Of a stretch of DNA of 64,000 bases, positions 16,653 to 26,612 are shown piece by piece. The stretch is from Lentisalinibacter sp964427415. Its GTDB lineage: Bacteria > Pseudomonadota > Gammaproteobacteria > Steroidobacterales > Woeseiaceae. Every line of letters starts with the position of its first letter. The first letter of the stretch is position 1. The position numbers and the translations under genes are program-made. A model generated the notes under the pieces. That model did no database searches. It was given only the letters and a program-made list of their open reading frames with translations, and had not been told where the DNA came from. The stretch spans positions 1-64,000 of the forward strand of contig CAYRUH010000019.1 of NCBI GenBank assembly GCA_964427415.1, written 5' to 3'.

Positions 16653-17429
16653 ATGAAGAACCTGGCACTGATCACCGGCGCATCGGCCGGCATCGGCGAG
16701 CAGCTCGCGCGTATCCATGCCTCGAATGGCGGCGATCTCGTGCTGGTGGCGCGCAGCGAGGACCGGCTGGCGGAGCTCGCAGCGGAGCTCATCGACAGCC
16801 ACGACGTCAACGTGCGGGTCCTGGCGCGGGACCTGGCGGTACCCGGCGCCGCGGAGGGGCTGGCCGACGAATTGCTGGCCGAGGACCTGGTCCCGGACAT
16901 GCTGATCAATAACGCCGGTATCGGCGGACAGGGCCGCTTCCACGATAGGAACTGGGCCCGGGACCGGGACATGATCAACCTGAACGTCATGGCGCTGGCG
17001 GCGCTCAGCCACGGTTTCCTGCCGGCGATGGTGGAGCGGGGCAGCGGCCGCATCCTCAACGTCGGTTCGGTGGCGGGCTTCCTGCCGGGGCCGAATTTCG
17101 CCACCTATTTCGCGACCAAGGCGTTCGTGCTGTCGTTCAGCGAGGCGATTGCGACGGAGCTGGCCGGCACCGGCGTGACGGTGACGGTGCTCTGTCCGGG
17201 ACCGGTCGCCACCGGCTTTGTGGACGCCGCCGGCATGACCAACCGTCCGATGTTCGACGCCGTTGCGTCTTCGCCGGAGGAGGTCGCCCATTACGGCTAT
17301 CGGGCGATGCTGCAGGGGGATGTGGTCGCGGTCCCGGGTGTGGCCACGCAGATCTCGCTGTTCCAGCTGCGTTTCATGCCGCGGGGTCTCACCCGGGCGA
17401 TCTCGCGTCTCACCATGGGCAACCTCTAG
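16653..17429 (+). CDS. Short-chain dehydrogenase/reductase
   Basis: A 258-residue classical SDR with ITGASAGIGEQLAR near residue 7, NNAGIGG near residue 87, and the catalytic Ser (NVGSVAG) and YFATK (Tyr and Lys) near residues 135-153. The substrate is unknown; the class includes enzymes of fatty acyl and steroid metabolism. The start has GGGAGACGGG upstream. The stop codon TAG lies inside the inverted repeat at 17426. Confidence 0.85.
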   Translation: MKNLALITGASAGIGEQLARIHASNGGDLVLVARSEDRLAELAAELIDSHDVNVRVLARDLAVPGAAEGLADELLAEDLVPDMLINNAGIGGQGRFHDRNWARDRDMINLNVMALAALSHGFLPAMVERGSGRILNVGSVAGFLPGPNFATYFATKAFVLSFSEAIATELAGTGVTVTVLCPGPVATGFVDAAGMTNRPMFDAVASSPEEVAHYGYRAMLQGDVVAVPGVATQISLFQLRFMPRGLTRAISRLTMGNL

Positions 17430-17490
17430 CAGCCTGTCGGACTTAGGGCATCAACCGCAGCAGATGATCCTAAGTCCGACAGGCTGCTAG
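17426..17490. repeat. 22-base perfect inverted repeat with 21-base loop
   Basis: CTAGCAGCCTGTCGGACTTA plus GG (17426-17447) is the exact reverse complement of 17469-17490. A further CATC/GATG pair extends the stem into the loop. It lies between two convergent genes and contains the stop of the first, so it may end transcription from both sides. Similar AAGTCCGACAGGCTGCTA sequences are, as far as I recall, insertion-sequence ends, so this could be a relic of a small mobile element. Confidence 0.85.
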
Positions 17491-17497
17491 GCCCCGG

Positions 17498-18493
17498 TCA
17501 GGTTTCCAGGACGATCTTGCCCATGTGCTCGCCGGATTCCATGAGCGCGTGGGCCCGGGGCGCCTCGATGAGCGGGAAGGTTGCGAAGACCGTCGGGCAG
17601 ATGCGACCGGCCTCCAGCAGGGGCCAGATGCCCCGTTCCAGCCCGGTGGCGATAGCCGCTTTCTCCGGCACCGTCTGCGGGCGCAGCGCGGAACCCGTAA
17701 TGGTTAGCCGCTTGCGCAGGACGTGGGCAAAATTGGCCTCGGCCTTCGGCCCCAGCAGAAACGCGATCAGCGCATAGCGCCCGTCGTAGGCCAGCACGTC
17801 CAGGTTCCGGTCGACGTAAGGGCCGGCCACCATGTCCAGCACGACGTCGACGCCGCGCCCGCCGGTGATCTCCTTCACTCCTGCCACCCAGTCGCTGTCG
17901 CGGTAATTCAGGGCGTGGTCGGCGCCGAGCCCGCGGCAGTACTCGCACTTTGCCTCGGTTCCTGCCGTGACGACCACGCTCGCGCCGCGGGCTTTCGCCA
18001 TCTGTGTGGCGGTACTGCCGATGCCGCTGGAACCGCCGTGGACGAGCAACCACTCGCCCTCGGTCAGGGCGGCGCGCATGAAGACGTTGTACCAGACCGT
18101 GAAGTAGGTCTCCGGCAGTGAGGCCGCCTCGGTCAGGGTCAGATCTTCCGGCACCGGCAGGCAGTGGTCCGCCGGCACCCGGCAGTATTCGGCGTAGCCG
18201 CCGCCGTGTACCAGCGCGCAGACCCGGTCGCCCGGTCGCCAGCGGCCCGTGCCTGGCGTATCGGCAACGACCTCGCCCGCCACCTCAAGGCCGGGCAGCG
18301 GATCGGCGTCGGCGGGTACCGGATACAGTCCCTGACGCTGCAGGCAATCGGGACGATTGACGCCGGCGGCGCGGACCCGGATCAGCACTTCGCCCGGACG
18401 GGGTTCGGGCACCGGCCTCTCGACAGCCCGCAGCACCTCGGGGCCGCCCGGCTCCGTGATGTCGACGGCGGTCATCGTCTTCGGCAGGTCCAT
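17498..18493 (-). CDS. NAD(P)H quinone oxidoreductase (medium-chain dehydrogenase, PIG3/QOR type)
   Basis: A 331-residue zinc-less medium-chain dehydrogenase. MTAVDITEPGGPEVLRAVER opens the GroES-like domain, and VHGGSSGIGSTATQMAKARG near residue 151 is the NADPH-binding loop. The PIG3-type quinone oxidoreductases have this length and lack the zinc cysteines. It is a single gene ending next to the inverted repeat at 17426-17490. Confidence 0.88.
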   Translation of the reverse strand: MDLPKTMTAVDITEPGGPEVLRAVERPVPEPRPGEVLIRVRAAGVNRPDCLQRQGLYPVPADADPLPGLEVAGEVVADTPGTGRWRPGDRVCALVHGGGYAEYCRVPADHCLPVPEDLTLTEAASLPETYFTVWYNVFMRAALTEGEWLLVHGGSSGIGSTATQMAKARGASVVVTAGTEAKCEYCRGLGADHALNYRDSDWVAGVKEITGGRGVDVVLDMVAGPYVDRNLDVLAYDGRYALIAFLLGPKAEANFAHVLRKRLTITGSALRPQTVPEKAAIATGLERGIWPLLEAGRICPTVFATFPLIEAPRAHALMESGEHMGKIVLET

Positions 18494-18524
18494 GCTCGTC
18501 CCCTTGGCCCGTGTTCCGGTCCGG

Positions 18525-20015
18525 TCAGTCTTCCAGGATGCGCACGCGCGTGGCTATGATATCGCCATTCAGCATACCTTCCACCTCAACCTCGCGGCCC
18601 TCCGCCGTCGCATAGAAGGCGGCGGCGTCGATCGGTTCCGCGCCTTCCTCGAACTCGGTCTCGCCCTCGGTGACGACGGTGACGCCGAGCAGCACGAAGC
18701 GGGGTTCGCCGACGTCCCTGGCGCGGGCGCGCAGAACGACGCCGGCAGCCGCATCCATGCGGGTGATACTGCGGGCCAGGAATTCGCTGCCACTCTCGGT
18801 ACCCGCCGCCTCGATCCGGTCGCCGCTGTTGATGTCGGCGAGGGAGAACGGGCGCTGTCGCTGACGGCTGCCGTCGCGGAAGCGGGTCCTTGCATCCGTG
18901 GCGATCGCGACCCCGGCCGCGGTCAGTGTCCCCGCATCGGAGTCGACGTCCGTCACCGCCCCTTCCAGCCGGGCCTGGCTGGGCACCTCGAATTTCACCC
19001 GCTCGGCGAGGATCACGCCAGTGTCCGTGACGGTGCCTTCCACCTCCACGCGGACGTCGGGGCCCAGCATGGAGGCGTTGCCGCCCTGGAAGACGGTATC
19101 GTCGTCGGTGGTGACCGGCTGGCCGTTTACGTCGAAGTCTCCGGCCGAAGCGAAGCGTGTGATCAGGCCCTCCACTTTCGCCTCTTCGCCTGCCGCCGCG
19201 GCGTCGACGCCCTGCTCCCGGAAGCTCAGCGTCCCGGCGATCAGCGTACCGTCGGCGGCCCGATCGGTGCCGCGTGCTTCCACCCGGTCGCCGTTGGCGG
19301 GCGCACCGTCGGGGAAGCCTTCGAGCAGGGCGCTGCCGTAGTCGACCAGCGCGCCGCCGATGCGCAGCCGCTGCGCGACCGTGTCCACCTGGGCGGCCAC
19401 GCCGGTCAGCTGCAGCCGGTCGGGGACGGCCTTGAGCCGGATAAGGGTCGCCTCGACGCTGCCGTCGGCCCGGTCGAAGCCGCTCACCTCCACCGCGTCG
19501 CCCGCGGCCAGATCATCGAGTCCGGCGATCGGACCATTGTTCTCATCATTGCCTTCGAACAGCGTGTCGAGGGAGACGTGTACGGTGCGTCCCAGCACGA
19601 CCGCCGTGCCGGTATCGGTGTCGACGGCATCCACCGGCCCCTCGACGCTGTCATCGAATTCGATGCGGCTGGCGCTGCCGGTGTCGGCCCCGGGTATCTT
19701 CTCACCGCGCAGCGTCACCACCGCGCCCACCGACAGCCCGGACTCGGTGCCCGGCTCGCCGTCGATGACAATCTCGGCGCCTCCGGTTTCGTAGCGGACG
19801 CCGTTCACGATGACGCTGCCGAAGCCGGTGATCTCGCCCTCCGTCACGACTGCCACCGCCACCGGATTGCCGCCCCGGTCGACGCCCGCCAACTGCTCGC
19901 TGCTGTCGCAGCCGGCGAGTAGCACGGCCCCCAGTGTCGCTGCGGCCAGTGCCGCGGCCGCCTTATTCGAGCTCATGTTCGAGCTGCCTGATTGGCGGCG
20001 CATGCTGTCACTCAT
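18525..20015 (-). CDS. DUF5666 repeat lipoprotein
   Basis: A 496-residue predicted lipoprotein: the N-terminus has a lipobox (AVLLAGC), then several similar beta-rich units of about 65-75 residues, each with a phrase like GDRVEARGTDRADGTL or VEVEGTVTDTGVILAERV. This is the pattern of DUF5666. I chose the ATG at 20015, which overlaps the stop of the upstream gene by 8 bases and has AGGGAAGAG ahead; an ATG at 19976 is possible. It probably sits in the outer membrane as a repeat protein of unknown ligand. Confidence 0.8.
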   Translation of the reverse strand: MSDSMRRQSGSSNMSSNKAAAALAAATLGAVLLAGCDSSEQLAGVDRGGNPVAVAVVTEGEITGFGSVIVNGVRYETGGAEIVIDGEPGTESGLSVGAVVTLRGEKIPGADTGSASRIEFDDSVEGPVDAVDTDTGTAVVLGRTVHVSLDTLFEGNDENNGPIAGLDDLAAGDAVEVSGFDRADGSVEATLIRLKAVPDRLQLTGVAAQVDTVAQRLRIGGALVDYGSALLEGFPDGAPANGDRVEARGTDRAADGTLIAGTLSFREQGVDAAAAGEEAKVEGLITRFASAGDFDVNGQPVTTDDDTVFQGGNASMLGPDVRVEVEGTVTDTGVILAERVKFEVPSQARLEGAVTDVDSDAGTLTAAGVAIATDARTRFRDGSRQRQRPFSLADINSGDRIEAAGTESGSEFLARSITRMDAAAGVVLRARARDVGEPRFVLLGVTVVTEGETEFEEGAEPIDAAAFYATAEGREVEVEGMLNGDIIATRVRILED

Positions 20016-20847
20016 CGCTCTCTTCCCTGGTCTGCGGGCCCTGGATGAAGTAGAGGCCGATGCCCAGACGCACCGTGTCCGTCTCATCCTCCCCGGCCTG
20101 GCGTTCCTGCTCGGCCAGCCAGTCGTCGATCAGGTAGAGGAACTCCTCGCCCTTGTCCTCGAGCAGCGCCTGCAGCGCGGGGCTGACGGAGCGGGGCACG
20201 TGCAGAGCCGTGGCCCGGCCCTCGAAGCGGGACGGCTCGTCCTGTCCGCGCCCGAGGTTGTGATTGACCGTCCTGCCCACGTCCTCCAGCACCTCGCCGG
20301 CGCGGCGCAGGGTCTCGGTATCGGTGGCCGCAGGCATGTAATAACGGTGTACGGCGCGGAGCGTTCCGCCCGCGGTCTCTTCGACGGCCCCGGTCGTCAG
20401 CAATTCCTTCAGCATGGCCTTCGGCGGGATGTCGCCGGCATAGCGGCGCAGGAGTTCGGTGAAGCTGTGGTCGCCGTCCTCGTAGTCGAGTTCCCGGGCG
20501 TTGCCCTGGCCGTCGGAGAAATCCGGATCCTGGTGCCAGCGGGCGAGCACTCGCGTAGCGTTGTTGGTCTTGCGCGTGAGGGACTCATCCAGTTGATCGG
20601 CCAGCAGTTCCCGCTGGCGCTTGACCTCCCGGCGCGTGAGGCCGGTCAGGATCGAGGTACGGGAGACATTGGTGAGCCGGCCGCCGATGCCGTAGTCGCT
20701 GCTGGCGACCTGCACGAAGACCGATTTGCTGATGTCGGCGAATTCCCGCCACGTCATGCCGCCACGCAGCATGATGCGTGCGATCGGCCGCAGCAGGCGG
20801 CGGCAGGCATCGATCAGAATTCTGCGGTACTCGTCCATGGTATTCAT
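20008..20847 (-). CDS. DUF6502 family protein
   Basis: A 279-residue soluble protein beginning MNTMDEYRRILIDACRRLLR, with GGMTWREFADISKSVFVQVA near residue 29, typical of DUF6502. The region with SRTSILTGLTRREVKRQREL looks like a winged helix-turn-helix, so it may bind DNA. The function is not established. Translation is coupled to the DUF5666 lipoprotein downstream, a pairing that suggests joint work. Confidence 0.8.
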   Translation of the reverse strand: MNTMDEYRRILIDACRRLLRPIARIMLRGGMTWREFADISKSVFVQVASSDYGIGGRLTNVSRTSILTGLTRREVKRQRELLADQLDESLTRKTNNATRVLARWHQDPDFSDGQGNARELDYEDGDHSFTELLRRYAGDIPPKAMLKELLTTGAVEETAGGTLRAVHRYYMPAATDTETLRRAGEVLEDVGRTVNHNLGRGQDEPSRFEGRATALHVPRSVSPALQALLEDKGEEFLYLIDDWLAEQERQAGEDETDTVRLGIGLYFIQGPQTREESDE

Positions 20848-20972
20848 ACAGTGGCTGAGCGGCGGTCACCCGTCTGCCCGGAGCGTCGTGTCCCCGACGC
20901 GACATAATGGCGTGCCAGCGGATACACTGCGAGCAAGCGGATAAGTATCCATCGTCAGGCAGGCTCGCGTCC

Positions 20973-22112
20973 ATGACGAAGCCCACGAACTCGAGCAAGA
21001 AACCGCACGCCCGGCACTACCTCACCCGGCGTCATTCCCTGCACCTGTTCCCCGGACGCTACACGCGCCCCGGCACGGCGCCCGGCGACCTCACCGCGCC
21101 GCCTGAGGCTGAGCGCGTCCCGGTCACGCTGTTCCTGGCGGACTTCGACGCCGATCAGCTGTTCGAGGAGACCGACTGCAGCCTGGAGGAAGCCGGGCGG
21201 TATCTCGACAGTCTGCGCACCACCTGGCTGCACGTGCAGGGCACGCCGTCCGAGGAACTGCTGCGCGCCATCGGCGACGCCTACGGCCTGCATCCGCTGG
21301 CTCTGGAGGATGTGCTGCATACCGGGCAGCGGCCCAAGGTGGAAGCCTACGAAGGGCAGCTTTTCGCCATCGTCGGCGCGCCGGAGCACGGGCCGGGTGG
21401 GGTGGCTCCCAGCCAGCTCAGCCTTTTCCTCGGTAATACCTGGGTGGTGAGTTTCCACCCCGGGCAGACCGACCCGTTCGAACCGGTGCGCCATCGGCTG
21501 CGCCAGCCGGCAGCGCGGATACGGGAGCGCGGCGCCGACTACCTGTTCTATGCGCTGATCGACACCGCGGTGGATCTGACCTTCCCGGTCATGGAGGCGC
21601 TGGGCGAGCGCATCGAGGCGCTGGAGCTGACCGTATTCGACGACCCCAGCCGGCAGGCGCTGGACGAGATCCATCACCTGAAGCGCGAACTCGTGGTCAT
21701 GCGCCGGAGCCTGTGGCCCCAGCGTGATGCGCTGAATGCCCTGGTGCGGGACGAGCACCACATGCTGGCAGCCGGGACCCTCCCCTATCTCCGGGACTGC
21801 TACGACCACACGGTGCATGCGCTCGACCTGGTGGAGAGCTACCGGGAGATGGCCTCCAGCCTGCTCGAAGTCTATCTGTCCAGTCTCTCCAACCGCATGA
21901 ATGATGTGATGAAGGTGCTTACCATCATCGCCACCGTGTTCATCCCGCTCTCGTTCGTCGTGGGCGTCTACGGTATGAACTTCGATACGCAGGCGAGCCC
22001 CTGGAATATGCCGGAGCTCGGTCTGCGTTATGGCTATCCGCTGCTGTGGCTGGTGATACTCGGCATCGTCGCCGGCATGCTCATCTATTTCCGCCGCAAA
22101 CGCTGGCTCTAG
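20973..22112 (+). CDS. CorA-family magnesium/divalent cation transporter
   Basis: A 379-residue channel subunit. A long cytoplasmic N-terminal domain is followed by two C-terminal membrane helices: VLTIIATVFIPLSFVVGVYG with the selectivity motif YGMN, and LWLVILGIVAGMLIYF. It ends in a basic tail. CorA moves Mg2+, Co2+ or Ni2+ as a pentamer. I chose the ATG at 20973 (MTKPTNSSKK); the frame extends 22 codons upstream but without the character of a CorA start. Confidence 0.9.
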   Translation: MTKPTNSSKKPHARHYLTRRHSLHLFPGRYTRPGTAPGDLTAPPEAERVPVTLFLADFDADQLFEETDCSLEEAGRYLDSLRTTWLHVQGTPSEELLRAIGDAYGLHPLALEDVLHTGQRPKVEAYEGQLFAIVGAPEHGPGGVAPSQLSLFLGNTWVVSFHPGQTDPFEPVRHRLRQPAARIRERGADYLFYALIDTAVDLTFPVMEALGERIEALELTVFDDPSRQALDEIHHLKRELVVMRRSLWPQRDALNALVRDEHHMLAAGTLPYLRDCYDHTVHALDLVESYREMASSLLEVYLSSLSNRMNDVMKVLTIIATVFIPLSFVVGVYGMNFDTQASPWNMPELGLRYGYPLLWLVILGIVAGMLIYFRRKRWL

Positions 22113-22142
22113 CTGCCCGTCCGGGTACTTCGTTAGTTCGGC

Positions 22143-23624
22143 TCATTGCTGGGCCTCGCTCAGCCGATGGGCCGAGGCGCCCGCGGCCGCGGAGAGCGCG
22201 GCCAGCAGCACCAGCGTCCAGGCGGCGCCCACCAGCGTGGCGATGCTGCCGAAGATGCCGCCGGCCAGGAGCATCACACCGATGACCGTATTGCTCACGG
22301 CGACGTAGCTCGCCCGGTTCTCCGCCGTGGCGATGTCCACGAGATGGGTCTTGCGCCCCAGCCGCACGCCGGCGTGGGCGATGCTGAGGGCGAAATAGGT
22401 GGCCGCGAAAGCCACCGGCGCGAGCGCCAGCCCCGGTGCCAGCGCGAGGGCCGCCGTGGCCAGGCTGGCGCCGGCGGCGAGCAGTGCGGCGCGTTTCATT
22501 ACCAGCCGGCTGGAGCGGTCGGAAAGGCGTCCCCAGACCGGCGCGCTGAGAAAGCTGGCGGCACCGGAGGCCAGCATCAGAGAGCCCAGCCCGGACAGTG
22601 TGTTCTCCATGCTCTGGTTCGCGAGGCTCACGTAGAACGGGGCCGCGAGTGCGGTGGAGAGCAGCAGCGTGCGGGTGATGACGAACTCGCGCAGGTCCCG
22701 GTCCCGGCGGATGAGGCCGAGCTGGCGGATGGCCTCGGCGAGCGCATTGCCGCCGCCCTCCGTGGCACCGGCATATTCGGCGAGGAAGCCGTAGATGGCG
22801 GCGGCAAGCAGCCACAGGCCGCCGGCGGCGAACAGCACGGCGACGAAGAAGCCGATACTTTGGCTGCCGGGGTCTAGCGCGACCGCCGCCACCCCCACCG
22901 CCACCGTCACGGCGCCCGCTGCAGAGGCGGCGTAGCCGCTCACCGAGCCGCGGCGGGTTTTGGCGACGGTCTTGCCGAGAACGTCTTTGATACTGACCGA
23001 ACAGATACCGCGCGCCAGGCTGAACAGGGTCAGCAGGCCGAGAATGGCCCAGCCGGCCGCAGCGCCCTCCAGGGTCAGCGCGACCAGGCCCATGCCGATC
23101 ACCGCGCAACCCTGCAGCACGCTGCCGGCCACCCAGAACCACTTGCGCACGGGCACGGCGCGCAGATAGCGGGCGACCACGAGCTGGGGCAGCAGCGCCA
23201 GCGACTCCCGGATGGGCACCAGCCAGCCCAGCATCCAGGCCGGGGCGCCGAGGCTGGTCAGCAGCCAGGCCAGCACCAGTTTCGGGCCGGCCAGCCGGTC
23301 GCCGGTCTTGGTCGCGACCAGGGAGGCGACGTGGATCAGGTAGTTGCGCGGCTGCTCCCGGCAGGCGGCATCGGGGATGTCCTTGCAGACACGGGCGTCC
23401 TCGTCGCCGGTCAGGAGGTCGTAGATGTCCCTCGTGGGGCCGGGTTTCGGAATCGTCTGCGCCAAGTCGCTGTCTCGTGATATTCGCCAGAGGTCGCGGA
23501 TATTATCAAACGGCAGGCGGAACCTTGCCCGCTGAAGGCGCGGTGACGGCGCGGCATCAGTGCGGCAAAGGCGCGTCGCGTCGTGCGCGGGGCCGGGCGG
23601 GTGTGTATCCTCGGCGGACGTCAA
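22143..23624 (-). CDS. MFS transporter
   Basis: A 493-residue membrane protein with about 12 hydrophobic helices from residue 105 onward (GAPAWMLGWLVPIRESLALL) and a basic loop in the middle (GRLSDRSSRLVMKR), typical of the major facilitator family. The about 100-residue cytoplasmic N-terminal part (DIYDLLTGDEDARVCKDIPD) is longer than usual. The start is uncertain; ATG at 23624 is the longest form and leaves only 20 bases to the divergent small gene. The substrate is unknown. Confidence 0.78.
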   Translation of the reverse strand: MTSAEDTHPPGPAHDATRLCRTDAAPSPRLQRARFRLPFDNIRDLWRISRDSDLAQTIPKPGPTRDIYDLLTGDEDARVCKDIPDAACREQPRNYLIHVASLVATKTGDRLAGPKLVLAWLLTSLGAPAWMLGWLVPIRESLALLPQLVVARYLRAVPVRKWFWVAGSVLQGCAVIGMGLVALTLEGAAAGWAILGLLTLFSLARGICSVSIKDVLGKTVAKTRRGSVSGYAASAAGAVTVAVGVAAVALDPGSQSIGFFVAVLFAAGGLWLLAAAIYGFLAEYAGATEGGGNALAEAIRQLGLIRRDRDLREFVITRTLLLSTALAAPFYVSLANQSMENTLSGLGSLMLASGAASFLSAPVWGRLSDRSSRLVMKRAALLAAGASLATAALALAPGLALAPVAFAATYFALSIAHAGVRLGRKTHLVDIATAENRASYVAVSNTVIGVMLLAGGIFGSIATLVGAAWTLVLLAALSAAAGASAHRLSEAQQ

Positions 23625-23644
23625 CGCTTCGCGGGAGGCCCGAG

Positions 23645-23824
23645 ATGGGACTGGAAATCGGCGGCCTGTTCGGCCTGATCATCCTCATACTGGACGTCTA
23701 TGCGATCGTGAAGACCCTGGGCAGCCGGGCTAGCACCGGCAGCAAAGTGCTGTGGATCGTGATCATACTGATATTGCCGCTGCTCGGACTCATCCTCTGG
23801 GCGCTGTTCGGTCCCAAGGCCTAG
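23645..23824 (+). CDS. Small PLDc_N-type membrane protein
   Basis: A 59-residue protein with two membrane helices (residues 5-24 and 35-53) and the central TLGSRASTGSKVLW, the pattern of the PLDc_N domain found at the N-terminus of cardiolipin synthases and as a stand-alone protein. GGGAGGCCCGAG precedes the ATG. It is divergent from the MFS gene and ends where the hydrolase pseudogene debris begins. Confidence 0.75.
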   Translation: MGLEIGGLFGLIILILDVYAIVKTLGSRASTGSKVLWIVIILILPLLGLILWALFGPKA

Positions 23825-23825
23825 T

Positions 23826-24230
23826 GTCCCGTCCGCCACACTGGATCAGCGTCGGCGCGCCGATTCCGGCGAGGGCTTCGGCAGCAATCTCCCCGGATAA
23901 TCGGGAAGCGCTGCGGACCCGCTGCAAGAAGGCCTCCCGATTGCCTTCACGCAACGACAGCTCGGAATAGCGGTCCACCGGTTCGTCATCCGCCAGGCTG
24001 CGGCGGTAGAGGCTGCGCGGCGTCAGTTTCGCCAGCGCGTCGCCGATACCCGGCAATGCCGCGAGTCGAAAGAGCAGTGAGGGCGAGCGGCGCCGCCGAT
24101 AACCCGATGCGTCGATGAGATTCAGCCGTTTACCCGCTCCGGACGGGCTGCCGCGTAATTCCAGGCGATGCGCCCGCCCAGCGAATAGACGGCCAGGTGG
24201 AAGCCGTCGATGCCGGCTCCGCTCGCTCAC
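23826..24230 (-). pseudogene. Broken alpha/beta hydrolase gene
   Basis: Minus-strand debris of an alpha/beta hydrolase. In one frame (24213 to about 24134) GIDGFHLAVYSLGGRIAWNY contains the nucleophile elbow, with Tyr where Asn or Gly is usual. A single missing base near 24134 then moves the gene to the next frame, which reads RLNLIDASGY, LLFRLAALPGIGDALAKLTP, YSELSLREGNREAF and APTLIQCGGRDT. The N-terminal half is absent (in-frame TGA just upstream), about 12 residues are missing near SLADDEPVDRY, and the last His region is gone. It cannot encode an active enzyme. Confidence 0.72.
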
Positions 24231-24394
24231 ATGGCCGCTCTCATGGCCGCTCCCCTCTGATTGCTTCCTGATGCCTGCGTCGATGGTAAGCGCGACGCGT
24301 CGTCACGGCCAGCGCTTCCCTTACGGCTCGCATGGCGGGTCGTTACAATGCCCGGGCCAAGGCGCCGCACGGGCGCAATCGAGCCGGAGCGACT

Positions 24395-26352
<1,958 letters not shown>

Positions 26353-26356
<4 letters not shown>

Positions 26357-26607
26357 AGACCGTCCACGGGGTGACGGTGCACGGCGAGAAGATCCGCCCG
26401 GATTGGATAGACTATATCGGCCACATGAACATCGCTTCCCGACGCGTCGTGCCGTGGCCCGAGGCGGTGCTCGACGGGCTGGAGACGTTCGCCGGGCGGC
26501 ATCCGGCGGCACCGTGGCCCGAGCAGGCCGGGCACCGCATGCGCGTCCCTGATCCGCTCGGGCCGCAGGATCAGGCAACGGCAGAGCAAAGTCCCACGGA
26601 GCAATAA
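26353..26607 (+). pseudogene. Acyl-CoA thioesterase with internal deletion
   Basis: An 84-residue frame whose start (EKIRPDWIDYIGHMNIA) matches the beginning of hot-dog acyl-CoA thioesterases, where (D)W(I)DYNGHMN carries the active-site region. It jumps directly to a C-terminal sequence of the same family (SRRVVPWPEAVLDGLE, PWPEQAGHRMRV). About 90 residues of the central hot-dog helix and sheet are missing, in frame. Asn is replaced by Ile in the GHMN motif context (DYIGHMN). Its GTG overlaps the synthetase stop. Probably non-functional. Confidence 0.62.
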
Positions 26608-26612
26608 CCACC

